Shown here piece after piece: positions 1-11,200 of a stretch of 64,000 nt of DNA. A program made the translations under genes and the position numbers. Under the pieces are notes generated by a model. That model saw only the letters and a list, made by a program, of their open reading frames with translations. It was not told the DNA's origin and searched no databases. The stretch covers positions 20,597-84,596 of the forward strand of contig JACRAR010000076.1 of assembly GCA_016234745.1 (NCBI GenBank), written 5' to 3'. The DNA is from Betaproteobacteria bacterium. Lineage in GTDB: Bacteria; Pseudomonadota; Gammaproteobacteria; Burkholderiales; Rhodocyclaceae. Each line of letters begins with the position of its first letter. Within the stretch, counting starts at the first letter, position 1.

Positions 1-336
1 TATCGCCGCATGGAAACGGAACGTAAGCGCGTAGCCAATGAATTGCGTTCTCAAGGTTCCGCGGAAGCCGAGAAAATCAAGGCGGATGCCGACCGGCAGC
101 GCGAAGTGATCGTCGCCGAGGCATATCGCGATGCGCAGAAAACCAAGGGCGAAGGAGACGCCAAGGCGTCCGCAATCTATGCCCAGTCATTCGGGCAAAA
201 TCCGGAGTTTTACAGCTTCTACCGCAGCCTGGAAGCTTATCGCCAGAGCTTCAAGAACAAGAACGACATGCTGGTGGTCGACCCAAGCTCGGAGTTTTTC
301 AAGTACATGAAGGGCAGCGGCAAGAGCGGGAAGTGA
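1..336 (+). CDS. hflC: HflC protease modulator, C-terminal part
   Basis: This is the 3' part of a gene that begins before the window; the reading frame is open from base 1 and stops at 334-336. The visible 111 residues carry the charged, Ala/Glu/Lys-rich helix of SPFH/stomatin-type proteins (around EAEKIKADADRQREVIVAEA), then the HflC-typical tail with FYRSLEAYRQSF and a final SSEFFKYMKG segment. HflC forms a membrane complex with HflK that surrounds and modulates the FtsH protease on the periplasmic side. The downstream DUF2065-hisZ-purA order is the usual one for hflKC in Betaproteobacteria. The identification is secure, although the N-terminal membrane anchor and SPFH core are not visible. 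Confidence 0.93.
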   Translation, partial: YRRMETERKRVANELRSQGSAEAEKIKADADRQREVIVAEAYRDAQKTKGEGDAKASAIYAQSFGQNPEFYSFYRSLEAYRQSFKNKNDMLVVDPSSEFFKYMKGSGKSGK

Positions 337-343
337 TGCTGCA

Positions 344-529
344 ATGCTGCCCGCGCTAACCCTGGCATTTGCGCTGATGCTGATTCTTGAAGGCCTGTTG
401 CCACTCTTCGCGCCGCGCCTGTGGCGCGAAGGTTTTCGCCGCGTCACCGAGCTTAGCGACGGACAGTTGCGGTTTCTGGGGCTGACTTCTTTGTTGGTCG
501 GATTGCTATTGCTGGTTATATTCGCATAG
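344..529 (+). CDS. DUF2065 (YjeT-like) small membrane protein
   Basis: A 61-residue protein with two hydrophobic segments (about residues 3-22 and 44-60) around a short basic loop containing [13 protein letters not shown]. Size, topology and position between hflC and hisZ/purA match the DUF2065/YjeT family, whose function is unknown. It starts seven bases after the hflC stop, so it is probably translated from the same mRNA. I see no catalytic motif. Confidence 0.82.
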   Translation: MLPALTLAFALMLILEGLLPLFAPRLWREGFRRVTELSDGQLRFLGLTSLLVGLLLLVIFA

Positions 530-536
530 GCATTCC

Positions 537-3024
<2,488 letters not shown>

Positions 3025-3078
3025 GCCTGACCTAGAGCTATCGCGCAGATTCTGTTTTATCCGCTTGAGGAGAGCGGC

Positions 3079-3960
3079 ATGATGACCGATACGAAAAACG
3101 TTCAAGTAGGTTTCGTTGGTCTGGGAATCATGGGGCAGAGCATGGCCGGACACCTCCTCAAGGCAGGCCATCCACTGCATCTGTTCAATCGGACCCGATC
3201 GAGTGCCGAAGCACTTGTCGCACGAGGTGCCGTCTGGCATGAAACAGTCGGCGCCATGGCCGCGGCAAGCGACTTTGTAATCAGCATGGTGGGTTACCCC
3301 GCGGATGTGGAAGCGATCTATTTAGGCGCCGGTGGAATCATTGGGTCTGCTCGTGGCGGTACTGTGCTGATCGACATGACGACTTCGAGTCCCGATCTGG
3401 CCAAGAAGATTGCCGCTGCCGCGCAACAGCGCGGTCTGCTGGCACTCGATGCCCCTGTCTCCGGTGGAGATATCGGCGCCCGTGAAGCGAGACTTTCCAT
3501 CATGGTGGGCGGCGATCAGCTGGCTTTCGAGAAGGCCTTGCCGCTCTTGCAGCTCATGGGCGGCAATGTCGTGCTGCAGGGCGGCCCGGGTGCCGGTCAG
3601 CATACCAAGATGTGCAACCAAATTGTCATCGCATCGACCATGCTCGGCGTGTGCGAGGGTTTGGCGTATGCCCAACGCTCGGGACTGGATCCGCAGACTG
3701 TCTTGCAATCGATAGGCAGCGGTGCGGCGAGCAGTTTTGCGCTGAACAATCTGGGTTTGCGCATTCTGAAAAACGATTTTGCCCCGGGATTTTTTATCGA
3801 GCATTTTGTCAAGGACATGGGCATCGCCCTGAGCGAGGCTCGACGCATGAACCTGGATCTGCCCGGATTGACCCTGGCCAGCCAGCTCTACCAGCAGTTG
3901 GTGACATTGGGGTATGCTCGCAACGGAACTCAAGCGCTTTTCAAGCATTATGAGAGCTAG
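3079..3960 (+). CDS. NAD(P)-dependent beta-hydroxyacid dehydrogenase (GarR/HIBADH family)
   Basis: A 293-residue member of the 3-hydroxyisobutyrate dehydrogenase / tartronate semialdehyde reductase family. The N-terminal Rossmann fold has GLGIMG at residues 14-19. The substrate-binding DAPVSGG motif follows, and the predicted catalytic lysine is K177 in GQHTKMCNQ. The C-terminal all-helical domain is complete. A good Shine-Dalgarno (GAGGAGAG) precedes a double ATG. Family members reduce or oxidise small beta-hydroxyacids; the substrate cannot be told from sequence, and the neighbours (purA, a FecR-domain gene) give no pathway clue. Confidence 0.88.
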   Translation: MMTDTKNVQVGFVGLGIMGQSMAGHLLKAGHPLHLFNRTRSSAEALVARGAVWHETVGAMAAASDFVISMVGYPADVEAIYLGAGGIIGSARGGTVLIDMTTSSPDLAKKIAAAAQQRGLLALDAPVSGGDIGAREARLSIMVGGDQLAFEKALPLLQLMGGNVVLQGGPGAGQHTKMCNQIVIASTMLGVCEGLAYAQRSGLDPQTVLQSIGSGAASSFALNNLGLRILKNDFAPGFFIEHFVKDMGIALSEARRMNLDLPGLTLASQLYQQLVTLGYARNGTQALFKHYES

Positions 3961-4023
3961 GGCATAGTAATAAAGCAGTGACTCTGCAAAAGGAAGATCT
4001 GCCAAGTTTTAGTGAGGCGAACT

Positions 4024-5271
4024 ATGAATAAATCTTCGTACGGCTTTCGTTGGGTCAATCTTGCACAGGCTGTTGGTGTTTTATGTGCACTCGTTTGTTG
4101 CCTCGGTATGAGCGCATCGGTGGAGGCGGTTGAAGCAAAAACTGTGAATTCCGATACAGGCAAACGTTTCGCAGCCGTATGGCGCATCCGTGGCGAGATT
4201 ATTGCTGTGGACGGCGCTGGCAGGAGTGAAAGAAAATTGCGCGAGGGCGATCCGGTTTTCATTGGCGAGCGCGTGAGTGCTGCACCCACAGCCGAAGCCG
4301 TACTGAAGACCGACGATGCCGGAATGGTGGCGATCCGGCCGGGCGCAGAGTTTGTTGCCGAGCGCTTTGCTGCGCAGGGTGAGTCATCCGACAGCTTTAC
4401 CATGCGTTTGATCACGGGTTCGCTGCGTGTCATCACCGGTTGGATTGGTCGCACCAATCAGGCTGGAAATCGGATCGTGACGCCTACCGCGACCATCGGC
4501 ATCCGCGGCACCGACCACGAGCCTTACGTGTTGGCAAAGGACCTGGCCGGAGCCAATATCTACCGGGCCGGTACCTATGACAAGGTGAATCGCGGCAGAA
4601 CCATGCTTGAGGCTGCAGGGCAGTCGCTGGATATCGATGCGGGCAAGGTCGGTTTCGCGCGTGCTGCCAGCGGCAAGAAGGAGCGTGCGCTCATGACCTT
4701 GCTGCTGCCCGTGCTGTTGGAGAAAGTTCCGGATTTCTATGTGCCGGGCGAATTTGATGCGGAACTTGACCGTTATTCCCAAACTGCCGATGAGGTCAGC
4801 CAGCAGCAGCTTGATTTGAAGCGCAAGAGTAACGTCCCAAGCGCAGTGAAAGCGTGCGCACCAGCGACGATTGCCAAGGCCTGGCTGGCTCAACTGGACG
4901 GATCAATTATCCGACGCGATGCTTCAGGCATCCTGGAGATGTTTGCCCCCGAAGTGGCAATCCGCGCCATCGTGATCAAGAAAGATGGCAGCACAGCGAC
5001 GATCGAACTGGGGCGCGATGAGTTTTCGCAAAGCACTTTGAATGCAGTGAAATCCCTCAAGGACTATAAGCACCGCCGCGTCTCGCTCGAAGCGAAGGCG
5101 GCTGATTCCGACACCGGAAAGTCATGCGAGCAATTGGTCGTCAAATCGGTGGTGATCGAGCAGGGCCTGCAGGCTGGAAAACGCTTCCGTTTCGAATCGC
5201 AGGAAGAATACCTGCTTGAGTTGCGCGACCAGCGGTGGCTCGCGATCAAGGCTGAAACAACCCAGCGTTGA
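4024..5271 (+). CDS. Exported FecR-domain protein with NTF2-like C-terminus
   Basis: A 415-residue predicted exported protein. I place the start at the ATG at 4024 because a GAGG element lies six bases before it; a GTG at 4012 would take in that site. The N-terminus has a basic stretch and a hydrophobic signal peptide ending near ASVEAVEA. Residues of about 45-165 resemble a FecR domain (AVWRIRGEIIAVDG, then GSLRVITGWIG and TPTATIGIRGTDHE). The last 130 residues, from AIAKAWLAQLDGSIIRRD, look like an NTF2/SnoaL-like alpha+beta domain. There is no sigma factor or TonB receptor beside it, so it is not a classical FecI-FecR system. Function unknown. Confidence 0.75.
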   Translation: MNKSSYGFRWVNLAQAVGVLCALVCCLGMSASVEAVEAKTVNSDTGKRFAAVWRIRGEIIAVDGAGRSERKLREGDPVFIGERVSAAPTAEAVLKTDDAGMVAIRPGAEFVAERFAAQGESSDSFTMRLITGSLRVITGWIGRTNQAGNRIVTPTATIGIRGTDHEPYVLAKDLAGANIYRAGTYDKVNRGRTMLEAAGQSLDIDAGKVGFARAASGKKERALMTLLLPVLLEKVPDFYVPGEFDAELDRYSQTADEVSQQQLDLKRKSNVPSAVKACAPATIAKAWLAQLDGSIIRRDASGILEMFAPEVAIRAIVIKKDGSTATIELGRDEFSQSTLNAVKSLKDYKHRRVSLEAKAADSDTGKSCEQLVVKSVVIEQGLQAGKRFRFESQEEYLLELRDQRWLAIKAETTQR

Positions 5272-5277
5272 AGCCCG

Positions 5278-6525
5278 CTATGCTGACGGCAGTGCGATCT
5301 TCTGATCCACGCTGAACTGGTAGTCGCGGAACACGTGCTCAGCGCTGAGGATCTGGTATGAGCCGTCGGGCAGGCGTCGCGTGGTGTCCTTGAGCCGATA
5401 GGTGTAATGCCCGCAGGTCCAGCAGTCGAAATTGCGCATGTGGGTGCACAAGCAGGTCTTGTCCATCACCGCAACCCGTTTTGCGGTTGGGTGGGCGAGC
5501 ACCTCGCGATTGTACGCAGTGGCGTAGGCGCAATTCCCCGCCCCATCGAGCAGGTAGCCGAGCGCTTCGCAATTGGGGTGGGTTCCTGCGCCGATCGCCG
5601 GGCTGCTTTTGAGCATGCGCATCGGATAACCGGTAGGGGAGATGGTATTGACCTCGATCTCGTCTTCGCTTGCCTTGAAATATTCCTGTTGAACATTTTC
5701 AGGCAAGCCGCATTCCTTGACGACGGTGAAGCGAGTTGCAACTTGTACGGCAGCAGCACCGTTTTCAAGAAAGGATACGGCATCGCTTCCAGTGAATATG
5801 CCACCCGCTGGAATCAATGGTATATCGAGCTGCTCGGCGAGCAGGTGCTGCCTGACTTCAGTTGTAATCGTTTGTAGGTCGTAGTCCTTCCAATCCATGC
5901 CGAAACCAAGGTGTCCGCCGGCCAACGGACCTTCCACCACGACATAATCGGGCAGGCGGTTGAGTCTCGCACTCTTGCGCAGAAACAGTTGCAGCGCGCG
6001 CAATGATGAAACGATGATCCCCAGCTTGGCGTCACGGAAACGCGGGTGATTCTCGATCAGTGCAAATGAACCGAGATGGAGTCCGGCAGATAGCGTGATG
6101 CCGTCTATGCCGGCATCCAAGGCTGCAGTGAGACGCACGCGCAGAGTCTCGCGCGGTGCGTTCATGGTGAGCTTTTCCATGCAATTGACGAAGATCAGTC
6201 CCTCTCCCCGTTTTGCCTCCATCGTGCGTCCGACATGGTTCTGGGTCGCTTCCGCAAGCCGGCCCAGATCAAATTGAACCGAGGATTTGTCTGTATTGGC
6301 AACATTGAGCTTGTAGAGCTTGAGCTTTTCCTTGACGAAATGCGTATGGAAACGCCGGTCTGAAACCGATGGCACCATGGCGTCAGAGATGTGTCCGATT
6401 CCTCCCAACCGGGCGGCTTCAAGAGCCAATTCGGCTGTTGAAATATCCACGCCCATTCCGCCAATGATGATCGGCACCAACTGTTTCTTGCCGAACTGCA
6501 GGCGGAAGTTATCCACATAATTCAT
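5278..6525 (-). CDS. Nitronate monooxygenase-like flavoprotein with C-terminal Cys cluster
   Basis: A 415-residue TIM-barrel flavoprotein of the nitronate monooxygenase / 2-nitropropane dioxygenase family, FMN enzymes that oxidise alkyl nitronates. The N-terminal PIIIGGMGVDIS is the family start. VVEGPLAGGHLGFG and the LIPAGGIFTGSDAV phosphate-binding loop are the FMN-binding signatures, followed by NGAAAVQVATRF. After the barrel there is an extra tail with a C-x-C-x7-C-x2-C arrangement (CLCTHMRNFDCWTCGHYTYR, roughly residues 356-375) that could bind a metal. Start ATG with an AAGGA site. The gene converges on the FecR-domain gene. The exact substrate is unknown. Confidence 0.82.
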   Translation of the reverse strand: MNYVDNFRLQFGKKQLVPIIIGGMGVDISTAELALEAARLGGIGHISDAMVPSVSDRRFHTHFVKEKLKLYKLNVANTDKSSVQFDLGRLAEATQNHVGRTMEAKRGEGLIFVNCMEKLTMNAPRETLRVRLTAALDAGIDGITLSAGLHLGSFALIENHPRFRDAKLGIIVSSLRALQLFLRKSARLNRLPDYVVVEGPLAGGHLGFGMDWKDYDLQTITTEVRQHLLAEQLDIPLIPAGGIFTGSDAVSFLENGAAAVQVATRFTVVKECGLPENVQQEYFKASEDEIEVNTISPTGYPMRMLKSSPAIGAGTHPNCEALGYLLDGAGNCAYATAYNREVLAHPTAKRVAVMDKTCLCTHMRNFDCWTCGHYTYRLKDTTRRLPDGSYQILSAEHVFRDYQFSVDQKIALPSA

Positions 6526-6673
6526 TGCTATCCTTTGATCGAGAGTGCCTTGCGTGCTCTGTTTGTGCTAATGATATCAAAATAGACTGACTCTACCCCG
6601 ATTAACGACATCGGAATATTTCAAACAGGACATGCTGTCAGGTGCGTATTGCCCTTTGAGTCGCGGGTTTATT

Positions 6674-7567
6674 TCATCGGTCCGGCGCGTTGCATGCAAC
6701 CGCATGCTCGTGGAGCATCAAGCTGCGGCTCTGGGGTGTTTCCAGACTGATGCGGCCCAAGGCACCACTGCGATAATCGGAAAGCAACACTTGCGCCGCC
6801 TTTTCCAGATCAAGTCCCCCGCCGCGCCCTTTCAACAAGCAGCCGCGCTGTCTGGCGACAGCTTCCAGCACGTCGTGACCGTCGGGGGCAACCGGGAATG
6901 AGCCGTAGCGTGCCGGAAGCAGGGCGGGATAACGCTCAAGAAGAAGACTGGCAAGAAATACGGCCACTTCTTCGGCAAGGATGGCATTGCGCCCGATTGC
7001 ATTGCTCGCGGCGAGCATCATGCCGTCACTGGGATGGTCAATCTTCGGCCAGAGCATCCCCGGTGTATCGATCAGCGTCAGTAGCGGACCATGATCGATA
7101 CGTTGCTGGACTTTGGTAATGGCGGGCTCATCGCCCACGGCAGCGATGCGACGCTTGACCAGTGCATTCAACAAAGTCGATTTGCCCACATTGGGAATAC
7201 CCATGATCAGAATGCGCAATGGCTTTAGCGGGTTATCGCGATGTGGCGCGAGTGTCTGGCAGAATTGGGGCAGTTTGGCTATCTCGGCTGGTTTCTTGCA
7301 GGAAACCGCTACAGCCTTGATCCCAGGTTGCCCGTTATAGAAACCAAGCCAGTCTCTTGTGACTGACGCGTCGGCAAGATCGGCTTTGTTGAGCAATTTC
7401 AGGCAAGGTCGCTGACGCTGCAGTCGCAACTCGCGAATCATCGGATTGCTGCTGGCTTCGGGCAGACGCGCATCGACAACTTCCAGCACCACATCGGTGG
7501 TTGCCATGGTCTCCGCGGCTTTCTTGCGGGCCAGTGTCATGTGTCCGGGGTACCATTGAATCGACAT
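6674..7567 (-). CDS. ylqF: Ribosome biogenesis GTPase RbgA/YlqF
   Basis: A 297-residue circularly permuted GTPase involved in large ribosomal subunit assembly. The permutation is visible: the G4 motif NKAD (60-63) comes before the P-loop GIPNVGKS (123-130), and G3 DTPG follows at 167-170. I chose the ATG at 7567 because the protein then begins MSIQWYPGHM, the family signature; the longer frame would add 23 unrelated residues. The nitronate monooxygenase-like gene lies downstream on the same strand after 148 bases, in which I see no other gene. Confidence 0.93.
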   Translation of the reverse strand: MSIQWYPGHMTLARKKAAETMATTDVVLEVVDARLPEASSNPMIRELRLQRQRPCLKLLNKADLADASVTRDWLGFYNGQPGIKAVAVSCKKPAEIAKLPQFCQTLAPHRDNPLKPLRILIMGIPNVGKSTLLNALVKRRIAAVGDEPAITKVQQRIDHGPLLTLIDTPGMLWPKIDHPSDGMMLAASNAIGRNAILAEEVAVFLASLLLERYPALLPARYGSFPVAPDGHDVLEAVARQRGCLLKGRGGGLDLEKAAQVLLSDYRSGALGRISLETPQSRSLMLHEHAVACNAPDR

Positions 7568-7831
7568 GGGACAGGTGTTATGAGTAAAGTTTCTGATCGG
7601 TTTATACCGGCCTTGATGAACGAAACTACGCATCATAACAAGTGCAGGCCAACTGGGCTATCGCCATCGACTTCAGAGATTTCTGCTAGTGCCCGCATTT
7701 GATTCTAGGGTGCTAGGACTTCATCTGTGGGCTTGTGCCCCCATTGCCCTGAGGCTATATTGGGTGGGCAAGCATCAGCAAATTCCATCAGTATCAGAAA
7801 GATTCAAGACTTTTGTTCCGGCAGCATTGGC

Positions 7832-8833
7832 ATGAAACACACAATGAAAGCGATGATCCTTGAGCGGCCTGGATTGCCATTGCATTTGGTCGACATGCCG
7901 TTACCCGTGGCGGGCGCCGGCAATATTCTGATCAAGGTTGAGGCCTGCGGTGTTTGCCGTACAGACTTGCACCTGGTCGATGGTGAATTAAGTTCTCCTT
8001 TGCTGCCCATCATTCCCGGGCATGAGATCGTAGGGCGCGTCGTCGCCATAGGCAGTGGCGTTGCCGGTTTGTTTGTCGGCCAGCGCGTTGGCGTACCCTG
8101 GTTGGGATGGACTTGCGGCAAGTGTGCTTTCTGTGCTGCTGGCCGGGAAAATCTTTGCGATGAGGCGCGCTTTACCGGTTACCAGATTCATGGAGGTTAT
8201 GCCGAATATACGTTGGCTGATGCGCGCTATTGTTTTCCGCTGGAAGATTCTGTCGACGCCACTCAATTGGCGCCGCTGCTATGCGCAGGGCTAATCGGTT
8301 ACCGTGCTTTGCGCCTCGCTGGCAATGCACAGCGGATAGGCATTTATGGCTTTGGCGCTGCGGCGCATATCATTGCGCAGGTTCTGAAATTCCAAGGCAG
8401 GGATTTTTATGCATTCACTCGCCCCGGCGATCACCAAAGCCAGGTATTTGCCTGCCAACTCGGCGCTGTCTGGGCCGGCAGCAGCGAAGAGATGCCGCCG
8501 CATCGACTCGCCGCCGCATTGATTTTTGCCCCTGTCGGAGCCTTGGTGCCCGCGGCCTTGAAAGTTCTTGAAAAGGGCGGGTGCGTTGTCTGCGCCGGAA
8601 TACATATGAGCGATATTCCTGCTTTTCCCTACGCGATGCTTTGGGGAGAGCGCCAGATCCGTTCCGTGGCCAACCTGACCCGAGAGGATGGCTCAGAATT
8701 TTTGCGACTGGTCTCGCAGGTTCCGATTCAGTCCGAAGTACGCAGATTCCCTCTGGAGCAGGCCAACGAAGCCTTGCGTCAATTGCGTCATGGAGAGTTT
8801 CAAGGCGCTGCTGTTCTGGCCATTGAGCCATGA
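7832..8833 (+). CDS. Zinc-dependent alcohol dehydrogenase family protein
   Basis: A 333-residue medium-chain dehydrogenase. Predicted catalytic zinc ligands are C42 (CGVCRTDLH), H64/E65 (PGHE) and the later LLCAG cysteine. The structural zinc lobe has four cysteines at 95, 98, 101 and 109 (CGKCAFCAAGRENLC). The nucleotide-binding loop is GIYGFGAAAH, slightly different from the classical GxGxxG. ATG 7832 gives a normal N-terminus (KHTMKAMIL); ATG 7844 is an alternative. Such enzymes interconvert alcohols and aldehydes with NAD(P). It is divergent from rbgA and convergent with the HD-GYP gene. The substrate is unknown. Confidence 0.88.
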   Translation: MKHTMKAMILERPGLPLHLVDMPLPVAGAGNILIKVEACGVCRTDLHLVDGELSSPLLPIIPGHEIVGRVVAIGSGVAGLFVGQRVGVPWLGWTCGKCAFCAAGRENLCDEARFTGYQIHGGYAEYTLADARYCFPLEDSVDATQLAPLLCAGLIGYRALRLAGNAQRIGIYGFGAAAHIIAQVLKFQGRDFYAFTRPGDHQSQVFACQLGAVWAGSSEEMPPHRLAAALIFAPVGALVPAALKVLEKGGCVVCAGIHMSDIPAFPYAMLWGERQIRSVANLTREDGSEFLRLVSQVPIQSEVRRFPLEQANEALRQLRHGEFQGAAVLAIEP

Positions 8834-8857
8834 ATCCCTCCTGAATCATGAGGGCGA

Positions 8858-9964
8858 TCAGGTCACCCAGACACTTGCCGGATTGATTCTTAGGTTGATG
8901 CTGTCGCGCGGGATGACCGCCTGAATTTTGAATTCCTGGCGTGCGGTGTCGCGGCGGATGGGTTTTTGTTCAGGTGTCCCGCGCGAATTGGTCAAGCTCA
9001 ATACCAGCGGCGTATGGGCATTCCCGGAACGCTTGAAAACAATAGCCACTTCTCCGTTGGCCAGTTTCACCAGCGAACCCGGCGGATAAATGCCGACTTC
9101 CTTGATGAGCACTGCAATGAAGGGATTGTTTGTGGTCATGCCGGGATCGGTGAACAGTACGCGGGCCGCCTGGGCACCGTTCATCTGCCTGCGGTTTTTG
9201 CGCGGGCTGATCTTAGCGCTGAAAACATCGGCAGTCCGCAATAGAGTTGCTTCCTCGCCGACTTCCTTGATGCCATTCGGATAACCAGTTCCCAGCGGGG
9301 TCTCATGGTGTTCATGCACTGCCCGCAGCCAAATTGGATCGTTGACGCCAGCTTTGGAAAGAATCTCCAGACTTACTTCGGGATGATGACGGATATCCAA
9401 TTTTTGATCTGGTGTCAGCGGATCGATCTGTTCCGCCAGCTTTTGCTGCATATCCACGGTGGAAATATTCATCGTGAGCGCTGCGCAAACGACGCTGTTG
9501 CGGCGATCCGGATCCCAGCCGAGCCGGATCGCTACCATATCGCACAACAGCGCGGCATGCAGGCAATGCACCAGCGCATAGCGGTTCTGTTCCTGCAGCA
9601 GGATCATGGCCGCAAGCGCAGCATCTTTGCTGCGTTCCGTTAGAACCTGGATCAGTTCGACGATTTCTTGCACCCTGCCTGAAATGTCATTGCTGCTGTA
9701 ATTGCGCAGCAATTGCCCCAGCTTTGCGACAAGGTCATCCCACAGCTTGAATGGATCATGGCGTTGCGGGGCGGAGACGGATGACAGAACAGGCTTGGCG
9801 ATGTTCGTCGCATTGACGAACATGCCGCGCTCCATCAGCGAGTCGAGCTGCCTCTGGTTGTCTATGACGAAGCCCTTGCGCAGCAAGAGCTGCCCGGCAT
9901 CGTCATAGACATCCCATGGCAGAGGGACGCCGCAAACGGCATGCCCTATACCCAGTTTCTGCAT
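8858..9964 (-). CDS. Degenerate HD-GYP domain protein in beta-oxidation operon
   Basis: A 368-residue protein with an N-terminal region typical of HD-GYP regulators (PWDVYDDAGQLLLRKG) and a C-terminal HD-GYP-like domain. The GYP part is recognisable (HHPEVSLEIL, then HHETPLGTGYPNG). Where active c-di-GMP phosphodiesterases have the HD diad in HDIGK, this one reads LTMNIST, so the metal site looks incomplete and the protein may bind rather than cleave cyclic dinucleotides. A PilZ-like C-terminal extension is possible but uncertain. It starts nine bases after the thiolase stop on the same strand, which suggests cotranscription with the beta-oxidation genes. Confidence 0.8.
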   Translation of the reverse strand: MQKLGIGHAVCGVPLPWDVYDDAGQLLLRKGFVIDNQRQLDSLMERGMFVNATNIAKPVLSSVSAPQRHDPFKLWDDLVAKLGQLLRNYSSNDISGRVQEIVELIQVLTERSKDAALAAMILLQEQNRYALVHCLHAALLCDMVAIRLGWDPDRRNSVVCAALTMNISTVDMQQKLAEQIDPLTPDQKLDIRHHPEVSLEILSKAGVNDPIWLRAVHEHHETPLGTGYPNGIKEVGEEATLLRTADVFSAKISPRKNRRQMNGAQAARVLFTDPGMTTNNPFIAVLIKEVGIYPPGSLVKLANGEVAIVFKRSGNAHTPLVLSLTNSRGTPEQKPIRRDTARQEFKIQAVIPRDSINLRINPASVWVT

Positions 9965-9973
9965 TCAGGCAAC

Positions 9974-11170
9974 TCAGGTGCGTTCAAAAATTCCGGCAGC
10001 ACCCATGCCTGTGCCGACGCACATGGTCACCATGCCGTATTTGAGATTTCTGCGGCGCAAGGCGTGAATGACGGTCGCAGAACGAATCGCGCCGGTAGCA
10101 CCGAGCGGATGTCCCAATGCGATGGCGCCTCCCATGGGATTGACTTTGGCAGGGTCGAGACCGAGATCCTGAATCACGGCGAGGGACTGGGCCGCGAAGG
10201 CCTCGTTCAGTTCGAACCAGTCGATCTGCTCCTGCGTGATGCCTGCTACGCGGCAGGCAGAAGGAATGGCTTCCTTCGGACCGATTCCCATGATTTCAGG
10301 AGGTACGCCCCGGACGGCAAACGCGACAAAACGTGCCAGGGGCGTCAGGTTGAATTGCTTGAGAATTTTTTCGCTGACCAGAATTAGTGCGCCCGCACCG
10401 TCTGAAGTCTGCGAACTATTGCCGGCCGTAACCGACCCTTTGGCAGCAAACACTGGCCTCAGTTTGGACAGAGCAGCCAGATTGGTATCTGCTCGTGCGC
10501 CTTCATCCTGGCTGACGGTACGGGTTGCGGCATCAATCTTGCCACTCTCAAGGTTGGGAAAGTACTCGATGATTTCAACGGCAGTCGTCTCATCCTTGAA
10601 CTCTCCGGCCTGCTGTGCGGCAATTGCTTTCTGATGCGAGTCGTATGAAAACTGATCTTGTGCTTCCCGGCTGATTTTCCATTGCTGGGCGACTTTTTCC
10701 GCAGTCAGCCCCATACCATAGGCCATTCCGATATTTTCGTCCTTGAAAATGTTCATGTTCATCGATGGATGATGTCCCATCATCGGCACCATCGACATTG
10801 ATTCGACACCGGCAGCAATCATGACGTCGGCCTGGCCGACCCGGATCCGGTCGGCAGCCATGGCGATGGCAGTGATGCCGGAAGCGCAGTAGCGATTGAT
10901 GGTCACGCCTCCCACTGATTTCGGCAAACCGGCCAGAAGCACCGACATGCGGGCCAGGTTAAGTCCCTGTTCGGCTTCCGGGAAGGAACAGCCGACGACC
11001 ACATCTTCAATCAGTTGCGGGTCCAGATTGGGGGCCTGGGACAGAACAGACTGCAGTGCACGTACCAGCAGATCATCCGGACGGATATTCTTGAACATGC
11101 CACGCGGCGCTTTGCCGATGGGCGTGCGGGTGGCGGCGACGATGTATGCATCTTGCACTTGTTGACTCAT
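9974..11170 (-). CDS. fadA: Acetyl-CoA acyltransferase (3-ketoacyl-CoA thiolase)
   Basis: A 398-residue thiolase that cleaves 3-ketoacyl-CoA with CoA to release acetyl-CoA, the last step of beta-oxidation. The nucleophile is C95 in INRYCASG; NEAFAAQ and GHPLGATGA carry the conserved Asn/His motifs, and the second active-site cysteine lies in TMCVGTGMGAAG. Start ATG with an AGGAGA site. It is followed by the HD-GYP gene (9 bases) and preceded by the multifunctional FadB/FadN-type gene (30 bases), so it belongs to a beta-oxidation operon. The symbol is given by function; the chain-length preference is unknown. Confidence 0.94.
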   Translation of the reverse strand: MSQQVQDAYIVAATRTPIGKAPRGMFKNIRPDDLLVRALQSVLSQAPNLDPQLIEDVVVGCSFPEAEQGLNLARMSVLLAGLPKSVGGVTINRYCASGITAIAMAADRIRVGQADVMIAAGVESMSMVPMMGHHPSMNMNIFKDENIGMAYGMGLTAEKVAQQWKISREAQDQFSYDSHQKAIAAQQAGEFKDETTAVEIIEYFPNLESGKIDAATRTVSQDEGARADTNLAALSKLRPVFAAKGSVTAGNSSQTSDGAGALILVSEKILKQFNLTPLARFVAFAVRGVPPEIMGIGPKEAIPSACRVAGITQEQIDWFELNEAFAAQSLAVIQDLGLDPAKVNPMGGAIALGHPLGATGAIRSATVIHALRRRNLKYGMVTMCVGTGMGAAGIFERT

Positions 11171-11200
11171 TGGGGTTCTCCTGATTCTTGCACGTCTGTG

